Of a DNA stretch of 64,000 bases, positions 10,698 to 22,377 are shown piece by piece. The DNA comes from Leptodontidium sp. MPI-SDFR-AT-0119 (taxonomy: Eukaryota > Ascomycota > Leotiomycetes > Helotiales > Leptodontidiaceae): positions 4,154,001-4,218,000 of the forward strand of contig JAHLEZ010000002.1 in the NCBI GenBank assembly GCA_020726505.1. Direction: 5' to 3'. The notes under the pieces were generated by a model. The model worked only from the letters and a program-made list of their open reading frames with translations, had not been told where the DNA came from and made no database searches. Position numbers and translations under genes: made by a program. Within the stretch, counting starts at the first letter, position 1, and each line of letters starts with the position of its first letter.

Positions 10698-13600
10698 CCA
10701 CCTCTGTATCGCTTATGAGTAGTACGACGAGAATCATGTCGTGCCTGAGAGCTAGCTACCATGTGCTCCGCATGCTTTTCATATAGCTGAATCAGATCCG
10801 GGAATTCTCTATGGCTTGGAGTGTTACACCCGCAAAATCATGTGCATGAAGAGGAATTGACAAGTGACAAGTGACAATACCCTTCCTATCTTTGCCAAGT
10901 GGTCCCCTACTTCCGAGCTTGTTACAGTTCCAACATTCTCTCCATAGTACTGCGGCTGAATGGGTCAGTTGTCAAATTTTTTCTGCACTCTCTAAAGTAC
11001 TAACACTGTCTTGGCACGTTCAATTCGTACCTTGACGAATTTGATGAGCTGCGTTGAAAGACAGCTCGGCAGGAGTTCCCTCGGAGAATTAAATTGCTGC
11101 AACAATGGCAAGTGACAGGGGAGCTTGCCATGTGATCCCAATGCAGCTTGTTGTGTGTATCTTTCGAGATACGCATTTGACGATCACAAGTCCCGAATTG
11201 GATTTCACGCGCAGGGGGATTCGCAACGTCACAATGAGTCTCGCCCTCCAATTCCACAATGGCAAAGATGAGGCGGGCCATTCGATCACATCTTCATTGA
11301 TCGATTATTGATTTTAATGACACCAGGGGAACGGCAAATAGCAAGTAGTTCATGGCAGTTCGAGTTTTCATCATGCGTTCTCTGTTATTAATCGGCACGA
11401 ATTTCAACGGCAATGGAGTCATAGATCTACGGATGGGGGGGTCCACGACCGAATCGTGATTTAGTGGGTACTTGTCGAGTCCGTCGGGGTACCAAAACTT
11501 AGCAGGCTGTTCTGGACTTCCCGATCAACATGTGGGCCGGCAGGCCAAAGTCACCTTGGTGCGAAGCCGTGGGCATTCCGGTCCCTTCTCCCCCCCACAG
11601 TCACGCTATTGGCACATGCTCGGACAGACGCTCTGTCATGCTTTCGCAGGCAAAGAGACTTTCGCGGAAACACTAGTGGGGGTTTGGCTTTCTGCGAACC
11701 TTCGAGCTCCTGAGTAATACAGCCAAGTGGTTGATCCGAAAGTATCGAGGCGAGGAGTTTTCTATGATTCAGCAGTGATGAGGAGGCGGGCGGATCCCAA
11801 CACAAATGGCAACATATCAGGAATCCAGCAGAAGGCCGCCAGGTATGCTGCAATGCACCGCTCTTTATTGACGCCACACATATCATACCACAGTCGGCAA
11901 ATTCTGGCTTCTGTAGCATGGCATGTGGGATGTGTGTGTTTTTTCTCTCTTTCATTTGCTTCTTTGTTGGACTTCTTTTTGACTGGGCAACGGGTGGACC
12001 ACCTCAACCCTCAGGCATGAGCCCTGGTGGATCGAACCCAATTGTTCCTGGCAGCGGTGGCCTGGGCAAACCTTGCCCCAGGAAACAGGCACAATCCAAT
12101 CAGATACGCCGTCGGGATGTTCAGATGCATCTTCCGCAGGGCCCTTGGACAGAGCAAGAAGGTGTGCTCGAGCTGCTTCAAGGTTTTCACCACACCCTCT
12201 TCGAGGTGCGATGAAGTCATCCCTCGTGCTCTTCGTCGCATTTCTCTAGGGCTACAGCTGCCGTACAGTAGAGAGCATCGTGAGATGTGACGGATTGTTG
12301 AAACAAAGCGGCGGGAGGCTTTTCTGGTGGGTGTGAGACAAACAGAACCAACGCAATTGGGCCGTGAACAGATCGTCGGAATTCTCAGGCAGTGCAGGTA
12401 CCCGGCCGGATGTCTCAGAAGGTGCCTGTGACTTTCACGGCTCTTCGCTGTCCTCTCCCCCAGTCCTTCCCTTCAGGCTTCGCGGGCTTTCGTGTCCCTC
12501 GATTTTCTCTTGCCAGCGTGCTCCACAGAAAGGTCCACAGCCTGGGGACTGGAATCCTGTCGAAGACTTTCCGGCAATCTCCTCCTCGGCGCCCCTCCTG
12601 CTCAAGTCCTCTTCTCCGAAGCTGGGGGCTTGCTCGGCAGGGCAGTGCAGGGCAGGCAGGCCCAAGATGTGCTCGCTAAAAATCCCAGCCATCACCTTCA
12701 CACAACATGAGGGGGAAGCTTTAGGCGCTAGGCGACGACGGAATTCAGCCATTAACGGCGCGGATATGGACCAGGGAGCTTATCGACCCGTCGTTTCGTG
12801 GTGCATGGGCCCGATGGAAAGTCCTCAGCGAAGAGGGAACCTTGCGCCCCGAGCCCTGCTGCTCCCCCAGCAGCACTCACTGGATTTTCTGGAGCTTTCT
12901 TTCTGCAGGCTCTTCCTGGGCCATGATCAGAGCAGCGCAGGGGCAGCTATCTCGCCTTCTCTCTCGCCATCCAACTTCCAACTTCCAAGCGACTTGACTC
13001 GACGGGACTGGACAGGTCAATTTCTCTCAAGGACCAGATGGTGAGATTTTGGGAGGCGACCCGTGACAGTGATAGATAGACAGCTCCCTGAACACCAGCG
13101 GAATCCCACGTCGACGTCGACCTTCCCAAATGCGGTGTTGGGGAGACGGCAAACCTCTGGGCTTTAGGAACCCAACGATTTAGCTTGCAATCGCAGGGGT
13201 TTGCGCTGGCCGAGCAAGGGCAAATGCCAAGCGCATGGATAGAAGATGGGAGGCCAGGGAGGAGAGGAGGAAAGCTCTCGGAGTCTAACCAGGCTGGGTG
13301 AGCTAGGGGAAGTTCTCCCGTACTTGGGCTCCCCCATCAGTGGACTAAGCTGGCGTGAAAGAGAGGGTAGTATGGCATGGGAGGTGTTCTTGCGGCACCG
13401 TACGTACCGTAGAGCCCCCTAGTACCTAGCCCCAACGGTCGAGGATGGCTGATGATGGATGGATCACAACAGAGCAGTGCTGCTGCGCGCACAAAATCAG
13501 TGCCCATCCCCAACCCACTTGCGTCTGCCCTCTGCCTCTTTTTCCAATCCCAATCCCAATCCCAATTCCTCTCCTCGCTGTCCCTCGCTCCCTTCCTATC

Positions 13601-13981
13601 ACGTCGCATCACGTCGTCCACAGCTTCAATCGCCATTCGTCCAACACTGCAGTGGAAATACGACGTCCAGTGCTGCAAGTGGTGCTCCCAAAACAAACCC
13701 TGCCCGTTTTTAGGCGAAGCAAAGTCTGATTGGAGAAAAAAAGTCCTCGCAGCATCACATCGACAACGACGCCCATTCAACTCCATCCTACGTGGACAAT
13801 TCGAAATCGAGCGACCTATTCCAGCAGACCGTGACCACGTATACTGCGAACATTCGTACTAGCACCTGACTCAAAATACGACATACAGGATACTCCACCA
13901 TGCCTGTGGTCGCGTTATAAGGATGCGACCAGCCACACCATTCTCTCAACACCAAAGTCACCAAATCAAAACACAACAATC
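10698..13981. other. Long gene-poor region upstream of the 13982 gene
   Basis: About 3.3 kb without a convincing gene. Open frames of 80-226 codons occur on both strands in the GC-rich part (12.3-13.1 kb), but they overlap each other and have Ser/Pro/Arg-rich, family-less sequences. The part nearest 13982 is pyrimidine-rich and probably holds a long 5' leader. A four-fold CCAAT repeat lies at 13544-13567. Short upstream ORFs are possible, for example 13452-13862. Confidence 0.55.
13544..13567 (+). repeat. Four tandem CCAAT hexamers
   Basis: Three CCAATC units are followed by one CCAATT, so four CCAAT pentamers sit at 6-bp spacing about 420 bp before the start codon at 13982. CCAAT is the binding core of the fungal HAP/CBC complex. 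It may equally be a plain microsatellite. Confidence 0.7.
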
Positions 13982-15705
13982 ATGAGCCCTAAGCTTAAGC
14001 CACTCCTGCTACCGCAGCTGGTAGAGGAGCGGAGGAAGAGAGAAAGCATGTCGGACGCGGAGGTAGACCTTGCATCCTCTTCATTCTACACGCAGAATTC
14101 TTCAGCATCCGACATTCCATCCCCATTAACACCAACCTTTTCGACGCGGGGACATATGCGATACCCCAGCTCGGCCTCCTCAGTTGAGTCCGTATACCAC
14201 AATTCGACAACCGACAGCCCGTCCTCGCCTTCATTTATTGGGTCGAAGGCCAGCAAGCGATCACTACCAGATGTTCAAGAAGAACCTCAAGAGAGAGAGG
14301 AGGATTTCGACATATTCGACGACGAGGAAGATCTCTACGATTGTTTGTGTAAGTTGAAACATGGCGGGGCTGTCAACAAACATTGTTTTGGTCCGAAAGC
14401 TAATGCTTGTCAATAATAACAGGCGATAATCATCAATGCGCGCATCAATCAGGGAACATGGCACAAAGTTCCGTGCAATTAGCCACAAGACAGGAGTTCG
14501 ATTACGACCTAGCCGATGGCTTCTTCAGCGATGGGGATTACTCTACAAGTCCACGGAACAAGAAGCGAAGAGCTGTTGACTCGCCGTTGACTGGTTTTGC
14601 TACAAGATTTGGAACGAGGTTCCCGTCGTTTTCGCGAAAATGGAGAATGAGAAAGGGATCGAGCGCAGCTTCAATCAACTCAGAAGCCCAGAGAGAGAAT
14701 GCTGCTTCTCGTGGCGCGTCGAGTCGCTCCTCATCGGTCTCAAACTCAGCACGACAAGCTATTGACAAGGCGTTCGAAGCTCAGATGCCTCCTACCCCAA
14801 CTAAGAGTGTGTTTGACGGCCGCGACGAAGCACCAATGCCAATGGCTGCTCCAATTGACATCGAAAGAGCCAATAGGGACAGTGGAGATCACGAGGAGGG
14901 CTTCGCTACCACACCTCTTCTTCCCCCTTTGATGATGGACGCCTCGGCAAACACCAAGCAAATATCAATGCAATCACCACTTCAATCGCCTTCAGTCGCT
15001 GAAGCCCACGATCCATTCTCCGGAAGCGTTACACCAATCGACGCGATAGCCACCCCGCAACTACCTGGAATTCCTTCACCACCACTAAGTACCAAACCAT
15101 CCATATCCTCCTTCCGCCGAAGCACGGCCAGCCGCCCAGGACATCTCGTCCCATCATCCGAAATCCCCCCTATTGTTATCGCCGATCCGAATGACGAGTG
15201 GGCCAACAAGCTCGGCCACGCAAACTTTACCATCTACCCCGAACCCTACATCCCAGAGAGCTTTGACCTCGAGGCCTGTCGACAGCTGCGCGCGAACTGG
15301 GACCTTGCGCGGTGCAACTACACGAAACACCTCGTCCGAACAGGCGAGCACTACGGCGTCACGTCCAAGACCTACAAGCTCACAGAAGAGAAGTGGACAG
15401 CCACTGATGCGACATGGAGGCACAACAACGAAATCACTATCACCAACACGGTCGAGAGCGGCAGCGACGCCTTCGCGACCCTGAAACACACCACCCTCGG
15501 CGACGGAAGCAGCAACAACATCATGACCAAGATCCCCTCGCTTAACGACCCCCGAAGCGAGGGCAAGTTCCCCCAACTGGGCGACGAGGACATCGTCGGT
15601 CCTATGGTTCAAGTCGCCGCACAGCTACAACGCAGCCCCAGCAAGAAAGCGAAGCTCTTCAAGTTCTTCGCCGAGAAATTCCCCGTCGGACTAGGCCGTT
15701 CCTAA
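13982..15705 (+). CDS. Conserved fungal protein of unknown function, Ser/Pro-rich
   Basis: Exons 13982-14348 and 14423-15705 (74-nt intron, GTAAGT donor and AACAG acceptor) give 549 aa. I do not recognise a named domain. The N-terminal 120 residues are Ser/Thr-rich and acidic (EEREEDFDIFDDEEDLYDC). The motif EFDYDLADGFFSDGDYS, followed by a basic stretch (RNKKRRAVDS) and a Phe/Arg-rich segment (TRFGTRFPSFSRKWRMRK), looks like the conserved core. A disordered middle section follows, and the C-terminal 170 residues are more ordered, with FTIYPEPYIPESFDLEACRQ and LRANWDLARCNYTKHLVRTG. No signal peptide or membrane segment is visible. It has a large upstream region, suggesting regulated expression. 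Function cannot be stated. Confidence 0.85.
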
Positions 15706-16612
15706 GATAAAAGGCAAAAATATTGCTTTGACTTGCCTCACGGCTACCACATCTACTCTTTTTCTTTTGGCGAAGCAAAAAGATCAACATCTTCTGTTGT
15801 TGTTGACAAATGTACCAACATACAAAGCAACAAACCCAACCAACCAACATTCACGAATCTTACGACATAATCCCGTTTCTGCTTTTTCTTGCGTCAAAGA
15901 ATTGGATGTTGGAATTGGAAAGAACGAAAAGATACCCTCACGCTCCTTAGCAACGTCAGCCTCGATACCTACTACACTCCTTACCGTAATTTGCTTTGGT
16001 ACAAACATATGTTTTTCCTTATTTTCTAAGTTCGTCTCGTCTATTGTCGCGAGCGAACCAGATCTTTTCTCCTCGTCGGAGACAGTAGATCGATTAACCT
16101 TATTGTCTATTTGCTAAAGCTTTTTTTTTGGTGTTCGCCCTTTTCGGCTTATCTGGTGTTGGGAACGGGAAACGGAAAGGAAATAAGCCTGATGCCTGTT
16201 CTAGACTGGCTGGGTTAATGTGGGCTTCTTAGAACGGGAAACTGGGAAAATGATACAGGACTGGCGCTTCAGGGCTTTTGGAGCGAGTGAGACGGAGAAG
16301 GCGGATGGAGTGTATATAGTACTTGGTTGGGGGAGAAGAGGGGGGAGAAATGGAGGTCGAACTGTGAATATGGCGGCTGGTACCTGAGATGCCAATACGG
16401 GTCACAAAGGGAGAGCGCAGTCTAGCGTATGAGATGAGGTGAGGAGATGACGATAGATGTGGTGCGTCACTGGGGTAGAGAAGGTGGTAGATGAGGAGCA
16501 GAAGATATCAAGAATAAATCATCAAAAACTCATATGCATCCCCTCCAGTATGACACTATACCAACAAACCAAGGTAGACCATGTCCTGTCTCCACCGTCT
16601 TGGAAACATAAT
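15706..16612. other. Convergent 3' region
   Basis: Tail-to-tail spacer of about 0.9 kb between the 13982 gene and the Clr5 regulator. It is T-rich at the left and purine-rich at the right. No gene, RNA or repeat is supported. Confidence 0.55.
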
Positions 16613-18415
16613 TCAGATCGTCACTCTTGCTAGCTCTTCGTCCATCTCGTCAAACTTCAAAAGGCTTTCCCTCTGCACTTTCAACTCCTCTGCCTCCTCC
16701 TCGCGTCCCCATTCTCGAAGCCATCCTTCCAGAAGCACCATTATGTCAATAGCCCATGAATCTTTCATACCCCTTCTCTCAGACGCCAATCGTATGACCT
16801 CCCTCAAATTCATCTCAGCCAAACCGTTCTTGTCCTGATGATATTGACATCTCGCTACAATCTCCAAAGCGTATATCTTGTCCTCTACGAATATAGATTC
16901 CTTATCTCGTTCAGCCAGTGATATAATTGCTTGACCTATCTTCTGGGCCTCGATGTATTTCCTCTGATCCAGAACATTCAACCCCAAGGTCACCATGGCC
17001 CTGTGGACGAGCCTAGGAGATACGCTCGGAGTTTGCTGTTCAACCTGCACGAGCAATTTTCGGAGCATCATTTCTTCCTCAAGAAGATCTTTGGAGCCAT
17101 ACAATCGACTGATAAAGTCGACACGGTTCGCTAAACTGATTGCGTGAAATGACCCGAGACATTCTTCCCATGTATCAATTGCGCACTTCCAGGATTGTAT
17201 GATGACTTCTTCGAAAGACTCTACGTCGAGCATGCCGAAAGCCTGGCATATTTGGTACCACGGGTGGTCTTTCGGTAGGATCCTTGTCGCCATTTGGCTG
17301 AGATAGGTGCGGAGTACGGAGGCGATCTCCACTTTGTTGCTTCGTATTAAGAGGACAAAAACATCTAGAAAGCAATCTAATGTGTTTGGGCGTTGAGCTA
17401 GAAGTAAATCTTGGATGACGCTAAATGCCTTTGAAAGCATACGCCGAAACTCAACAATGGATCCTTTATTCAACAAATCCACAGCCATAAAACAGTACAT
17501 GTGGAAATCCTCTGGATATTGACTTGTCGTGCGAGCAGTGGGATTGAGAGTGGTCAAAGAGCCTGTGTCATCTTCCACCCAAGTTCCACTATCAAATGAG
17601 CCATGCAAATATGACTTGATTGAGGAGAACAGATGTTCGGGTACGACAAAAGGCTGTGGCGGAGAAGGTGAGCGAGAGATGCGCGAATGGCATGGCAGGA
17701 AGTTCCCGTTGAGGCTACTTCGTTGAATCATAGGTTTGTCCATGGAACTTCCTGACACATCCAAAAATCCATAGTCTGCAGGTTCATGGTGCATGTTTGT
17801 CCAGGTGTTGTATTGATCCAGTTGGGTGTCATCCATATCTTGAAATGTTGCCATAGGAGGAGGCGTCTTGCATGCGACGTCCGAAGGCGTAGAGGCTCGA
17901 GAACCATAGCTCAAAGGCACTCCTTTCCTCCGTTTCAGGTAGCGATCCACATCTTCCATCTTGATGGTCTTTCCGCGCAGTATAATTTCCGTCTCTTTGC
18001 CATCAGCATCTCGCTGTCTCTTTTTTTCGAGGATAGCGACGGCATCACGCTCCTTGAATTTCTTGTCGAGCTTCCATTTGCTGAAGTGATGTTTGTACAT
18101 CCTCCCGCTATCTATGTTAGTTGTTGTGGCCTAGAGACATATCTTGCTTTGATATGATTCGATTCTTTCTCAGAGATCCTTGTAGAGGGACGAAAGGAAG
18201 ACGCATCATGAAGAGAGAGGCTTTGCTTACGTAGCTATGTGGCCGTGTTGTTCCATGATAGCCATAACCTCGCTTAGCTTCTTGTTTTCAACAGACCAGA
18301 GTTGGGTGAGAAGCTCCCGATGACGGTCCCAATCCCCTTTAGTTGGACGATTGAATGGTGTACTCTCAAGCACCGAAGGTTCGAAATGATGAGCGGAAAG
18401 AAATGAATAAGACAT
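16613..18415 (-). CDS. Clr5-domain putative transcription factor
   Basis: Exons 18231-18415 and 16613-18107 (123-nt intron; the GATAG acceptor just before the exon restores the reading HIATGRMYKHHFSKW) give 559 aa. The N-terminal 110 residues match the Clr5 domain: DWDRHRELLTQLWSVENKKL, then MAIMEQHGHIAT, MYKHHFSKWKLDKKFKERDA and later MEDVDRYLKRRKG. Clr5 domains are presumed DNA-binding. The C-terminal 330 residues are alpha-helical and resemble the TPR-like tail of these proteins (FISRLYGSKDLLEEEMMLRK, IYALEIVARCQYHQDKNGLA). Despite the name, this does not show a role in cellulase control or silencing. A 782-bp upstream region precedes the PPR gene's stop on the same strand. Confidence 0.85.
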
Positions 18416-19197
18416 GGTGACTTGGAAGGCGCCAACGAGAGAATGGAAGATGGAGGGGTGGGTAGTTCGTCGATGATATTGTGTATGAGTGGAGTTCGCG
18501 GTTCATAGTCCGGACCCTGATTCGAAGTTGATGAGGAGAGGGAAAGGAAATGGACGAGAGAAGGAGGGAGATCGGTTCTGATGTATTTCCTGGTTCAGCC
18601 TTGCCATACCAAAGGAAGCCAGGCCATGAGAGTTGTACGGCCGATGTCATGATGCTGCTGTTTATTGGGTATTTAAGCGAACAAAAGGACAATTTCCATG
18701 CAAGCCACGTCCCATTCGGGAGCCTTTCTATCAGCCACTCACTCTCCAACGGAGCCTGACCTGGAAATACTGACTGACATCTCATCGTAGCTCGAGGGAG
18801 GAAGGTGAAAGTTGAAACAGAGTGCGGCCCTTGTGACTTCAATTAACATGATTTGATGATACCTTTACCGCTTCCTCCTGCAGACCTTCAAGGAGTACAA
18901 TATTCTTCCCACTGGTCGCCTCGGGGGTATACACTCGGCTGATTCACTAAATAGAATACCCTTCATCGGTACTCGCCTTGCAGATCGAATTCTCGCTGCA
19001 TATCAGCTCAAATGAAACTTAAACTTAAACTTGGTGATGCTGTGCAGGGACTTCTGGTATCTTGAGCTATTCCAACAATCAGGCAAGACCACTTGCTCAT
19101 CTATATATCCATACTGTACAAATAAATTACAGCCTATCCAGGCCAGTCCCAATATCGTACTGTGCAGCCAGTCATACATCCTGTATTCGCACCAACT
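18416..19197. promoter_or_regulatory. Upstream region of the Clr5 regulator
   Basis: Spacer of 782 bp between the Clr5 gene start and the 3' end of the PPR gene. Open frames on the minus strand here continue the hydrophobic, Ser-rich noise of a leader. No RNA gene or repeat was found. Confidence 0.5.
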
Positions 19198-21066
19198 TTA
19201 CATTGCAAGTAGCCAGTCGCGCTTTTTAGCAACGAAATCCGGCCCATCCAAGACCGACCTCAGATTCCCCAGCACGAATTCAAGCTCTTGTTCAGTAATA
19301 TCCGTCCACATCTCTCTGGCTTCCTCCCAAGCACTCATAGCCCTCGCTTTGCCCGCACACTTCCCAAAAGCGTACAGAGCCCATGTGACGAGCCATTTGG
19401 ACATTTGCACGTCCTCGACTTCACTATGAATGGATCGAAGTAGCGAACGCCATACAGATTCCAGGCGCGATTCGTCCCATTCCGAGTATCGTACCCCACC
19501 ATGCGTAGCAAAGCCTCTGAAAACGGCTAGGAAGAGGGCCCCATGCAGACCCAGGCCAAATAGTTTCATTTCGTCGAGAAGTCGAGCGGTCATGTCGAGG
19601 TCGCCGGCTCTCACAGCGGAATAGTTGATCAAGATGCGGTAGGTGTGCAAGTCAGGGGCGACGATGGACTCGCCTTGGTACCTTTCCCGTAATTTAAGGT
19701 CGGTCCTAGATAACTTGCCTAGACGCTTCAAGGAGAGATTGACTACTCGCCGCTTTTTCCAGTCCCTGGGAGGTAGTTCAGGCTGTTCCCGTCCGAAGTG
19801 CATTTTCTTCATGCGTTCATAAACATTTTCTGCGGCTGCTGGTTCTGATGATCGGATGAGGGCTGATATCATTGCATTGAGGACCACAGTATCCACAATC
19901 TCACCCGCTTCTACCATGGCTTTGTATGCTGCCCGGGCGGCGTCTGCATTCTTCTTGAGCCCATAGTAGAAGATCAGGCTCACATGATGAAAGCGATCCG
20001 CTGGGTGGCCACGGCTTTCCATCTCTTTGTAGACCATTTCGGCCAAAACGAACTTCCCAGCCTTGCATGCTGCATCGAAAAGGATATTGAAAGTAACTTC
20101 GTTTCCTTTGATGCCTGAGCCCTGCTCCATTTCCCTCCACATCTGAAGCGCGGCCTCGACCTCGACTTCGGTGATCCTGTGAACGTAACTGGCGACGAAA
20201 GAGATGGCACTGTTCCATTCCGACACAGTCAATGGAATAGCGGCCCGCTTAATGTCGTCAATGACCGATAGATATCGGAGCATAGAATGCTCGTCTTTCT
20301 TTTCTACAACCGCCAGATGGTGTAGCATGGAATGTCGCAGCTGGGACGGGAGATAGGGTGCGCGCGGTGCAGGAAGACTCATGTAGTATTCGTATATCTC
20401 TTCAGGAGCTTGTACGGGCGATTCTTTGATATATGTACGAAGCTCATCAAGCATGATGCTCGTTTCAGCATCTGCTGGCCAGGTATAATCCGGAGGCAAC
20501 TCATCATCTGGTTCGTCAGACACCGTGCAATCTGGTCCATCATTGGGCGGCAGATTGCGAGGCGGCAGTTCGAATACTGGGCGCTGGTCTGTATGTTGTA
20601 TGCCATCGTATTGGTCTACCAATTCTAACAGTTCCTCTCGGGTCCGATTTGGTTCTGGAGGTAGCTCTTCCACAGCGTCGTTCCCATTGTCAACATCTTT
20701 CTCCCCCGGAGCTTCCAGGACACCATCCTCGGTATGCTGATGCCTCTGAAATGTGACAGCACGTAATTCTCGCTTCCTCAACGGTATCTTGGGTCGATTG
20801 GCCGCGAAAAATGTAGTAGGTCGTAAAGGCTTTCGAGTATGTTTGTGGCTGTTGCCCACGTCTGTGAGGGATTGGATGAACCATGCTTCAACCCCAATCG
20901 AAGTTGATGCCACTGGAGGGGGAGATCTGTGGCGAGTTTCTCGAGCTTGAGAATGTGTTCCCCTGGAAAATTCGACGGGGTATAAGAAGGAAAGGACCTG
21001 TCGAGGAGCTAGCTTTGACAGAATCGGCCTACTCGTCGAAGGGGAGGAGCTGCAAAAGAGGGACAT
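19198..21066 (-). CDS. Pentatricopeptide-repeat protein, probably mitochondrial
   Basis: A single exon of 623 codons (622 aa), intronless unlike nearly all neighbours. The N-terminus is Arg/Ser-rich and lacks acidic residues, as expected of a mitochondrial presequence. A Pro/Glu-rich stretch follows to about residue 190. From about residue 230 to 520, PPR-type helical hairpins are visible, for example VTFNILFDAACKAGKFVLAE, VVLNAMISALIRSSEPAAAE and LHTYRILINYSAVRAGDLDM, each roughly 35 residues. PPR proteins bind organelle RNA and act in processing, stability or translation. The particular orthologue (such as a S. pombe Ppr protein) cannot be fixed. It is divergent, over 303 bp, from the mitoribosomal mS23 gene. 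Confidence 0.88.
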   Translation of the reverse strand: MSLFCSSSPSTSRPILSKLAPRQVLSFLYPVEFSRGTHSQARETRHRSPPPVASTSIGVEAWFIQSLTDVGNSHKHTRKPLRPTTFFAANRPKIPLRKRELRAVTFQRHQHTEDGVLEAPGEKDVDNGNDAVEELPPEPNRTREELLELVDQYDGIQHTDQRPVFELPPRNLPPNDGPDCTVSDEPDDELPPDYTWPADAETSIMLDELRTYIKESPVQAPEEIYEYYMSLPAPRAPYLPSQLRHSMLHHLAVVEKKDEHSMLRYLSVIDDIKRAAIPLTVSEWNSAISFVASYVHRITEVEVEAALQMWREMEQGSGIKGNEVTFNILFDAACKAGKFVLAEMVYKEMESRGHPADRFHHVSLIFYYGLKKNADAARAAYKAMVEAGEIVDTVVLNAMISALIRSSEPAAAENVYERMKKMHFGREQPELPPRDWKKRRVVNLSLKRLGKLSRTDLKLRERYQGESIVAPDLHTYRILINYSAVRAGDLDMTARLLDEMKLFGLGLHGALFLAVFRGFATHGGVRYSEWDESRLESVWRSLLRSIHSEVEDVQMSKWLVTWALYAFGKCAGKARAMSAWEEAREMWTDITEQELEFVLGNLRSVLDGPDFVAKKRDWLLAM

Positions 21067-21369
21067 GAGCGTCCTGACATATTGAATCGATGGTCACCGT
21101 CCCTGCAGAGGCATTGGAGATAGAAATCCCGTAAAGTTTTGGTCGGTGAGCGTTGGGTGTTTTTTGGGGCGGATTGAGGTTCATAGACGTGAAATATGTC
21201 GCGACTGGAATATTTTTGGGCGGGATTTGCCGAGGGGGGGGGTCTAAAACCCAAGTCGGACATGCAATCAACACTAACCTCAACCTTCATTCAGGCACCG
21301 TGAGTATTCCTTTCGCAGGTGCATTCAAATGGCTAACAGAGTCTCCAGCTATTGATATTGTCGGGCACA
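21067..21369. promoter_or_regulatory. Divergent promoter, PPR protein / mS23
   Basis: The 303 bp between two start codons of nuclear-encoded mitochondrial genes. It contains G-rich stretches (near 21170 and 21220-21242) but no site I can name with confidence. Confidence 0.5.
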
Positions 21370-22147
21370 ATGAGGGGACTCAACCTAAAGCCCTCACGGG
21401 TCTACCAAACAGCATCGCGACTCCTGGAGACGGGCAGCATAAGTCAACCACCACCATGGTTCAAGACCATTGGATCAATCCCTCCCTCAGAGATCCTGAC
21501 TCGGACTCAACCTGTGCAGCACCGAGAAGTCACCCGCAAGTCCAAGACTCGCAAGCCCAGCAAAATGTTCCGACCACAGCCGATCGTGTACGAGGAGGAT
21601 AAGTTACGGCTAGAGTTCTACGGTGATCACCCATGGGAGCTGGCAAGACCGCGGATCGTGTTAGAGAATGATGGGAAGGATGGTCAGAAGTGCGATTGGA
21701 GCCGGATACAACAACCAGGGAGACAGTTGAATGGAGAGAGGTGTGTTCCGGGTATTATTTCTGAGAAGATCTAGGTGCTAATACCATGACAGCGTTGTTC
21801 AACGGCAGCTCTGGCTCATCAACAACACCGATCTGAGTAGCAGTCAAGCATACGACAAAGCTCGCAAAGAATTCTATGCTCTGCGGCACGAGGAGGAAGT
21901 CGAGCGAAAAGTACAGCACGAGGAGGCATTATGGACGGGAGCGTACTTCGGCAAAGGAGCCATTGAGGTCGGGATGGAACTCGAGGATAAGGCATACGAG
22001 TCTTGGAAGGCGTGGGCTACGAAGGAAGTCCAGGCTATGGCTATACAGAGAGATTCGGCGTATACTGGAGTTGAGACGGAGGATGAGGAGACTACTGCTG
22101 CGTTGGCCGGAGAAGAGGCTGGGGAGGAGACGACCGCACTTGTATGA
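21370..22147 (+). CDS. RSM25: Mitochondrial small-subunit ribosomal protein mS23 (Rsm25)
   Basis: Exons 21370-21740 and 21793-22147 (52-nt intron) give 241 aa. The opening MRGLNLKPSRVYQTASRLLE and the blocks PPPWFKTIGSIPPSEILTR, YEEDKLRLEFYGDHPWELAR and ARKEFYALRHEEEVERKVQ with EEALWTGAYFGKG match fungal mS23. The C-terminus is acidic (VETEDEETTAALAGEEAGEE). It is a structural component of the mitochondrial small ribosomal subunit. The ATG at 21370 is chosen because the family begins directly with the L-x-P-S-x-V segment. It shares a promoter region with the PPR protein. Confidence 0.88.
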
Positions 22148-22377
22148 TGGATGTTCGATAGACAATTTCTGGATGATAAAATGTACAACATCTGGGCTTT
22201 GCCCTGTATATACAGAATGTGTGTTCCTGGGGACATTTTGTCCACCTGATCGTAGTACTTTATGTGAAGTCTGGGCAAATTAAAGCCTGGACAGAGGCTT
22301 CTTTAAGTAAACCATTTCGAGTTGGAAGAGAAGAATTTGATATCTTCCATGGCTTTGAACAGCTTCATCTAGCAAAT

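Noticed and set aside
12364..13044. 226-codon plus-strand open frame in GC-rich DNA
   Set aside because: Overlaps open frames on the other strand and in another frame; Ser/Pro/Arg-rich text without domain, intron or family look. GC-rich DNA yields such frames by chance.
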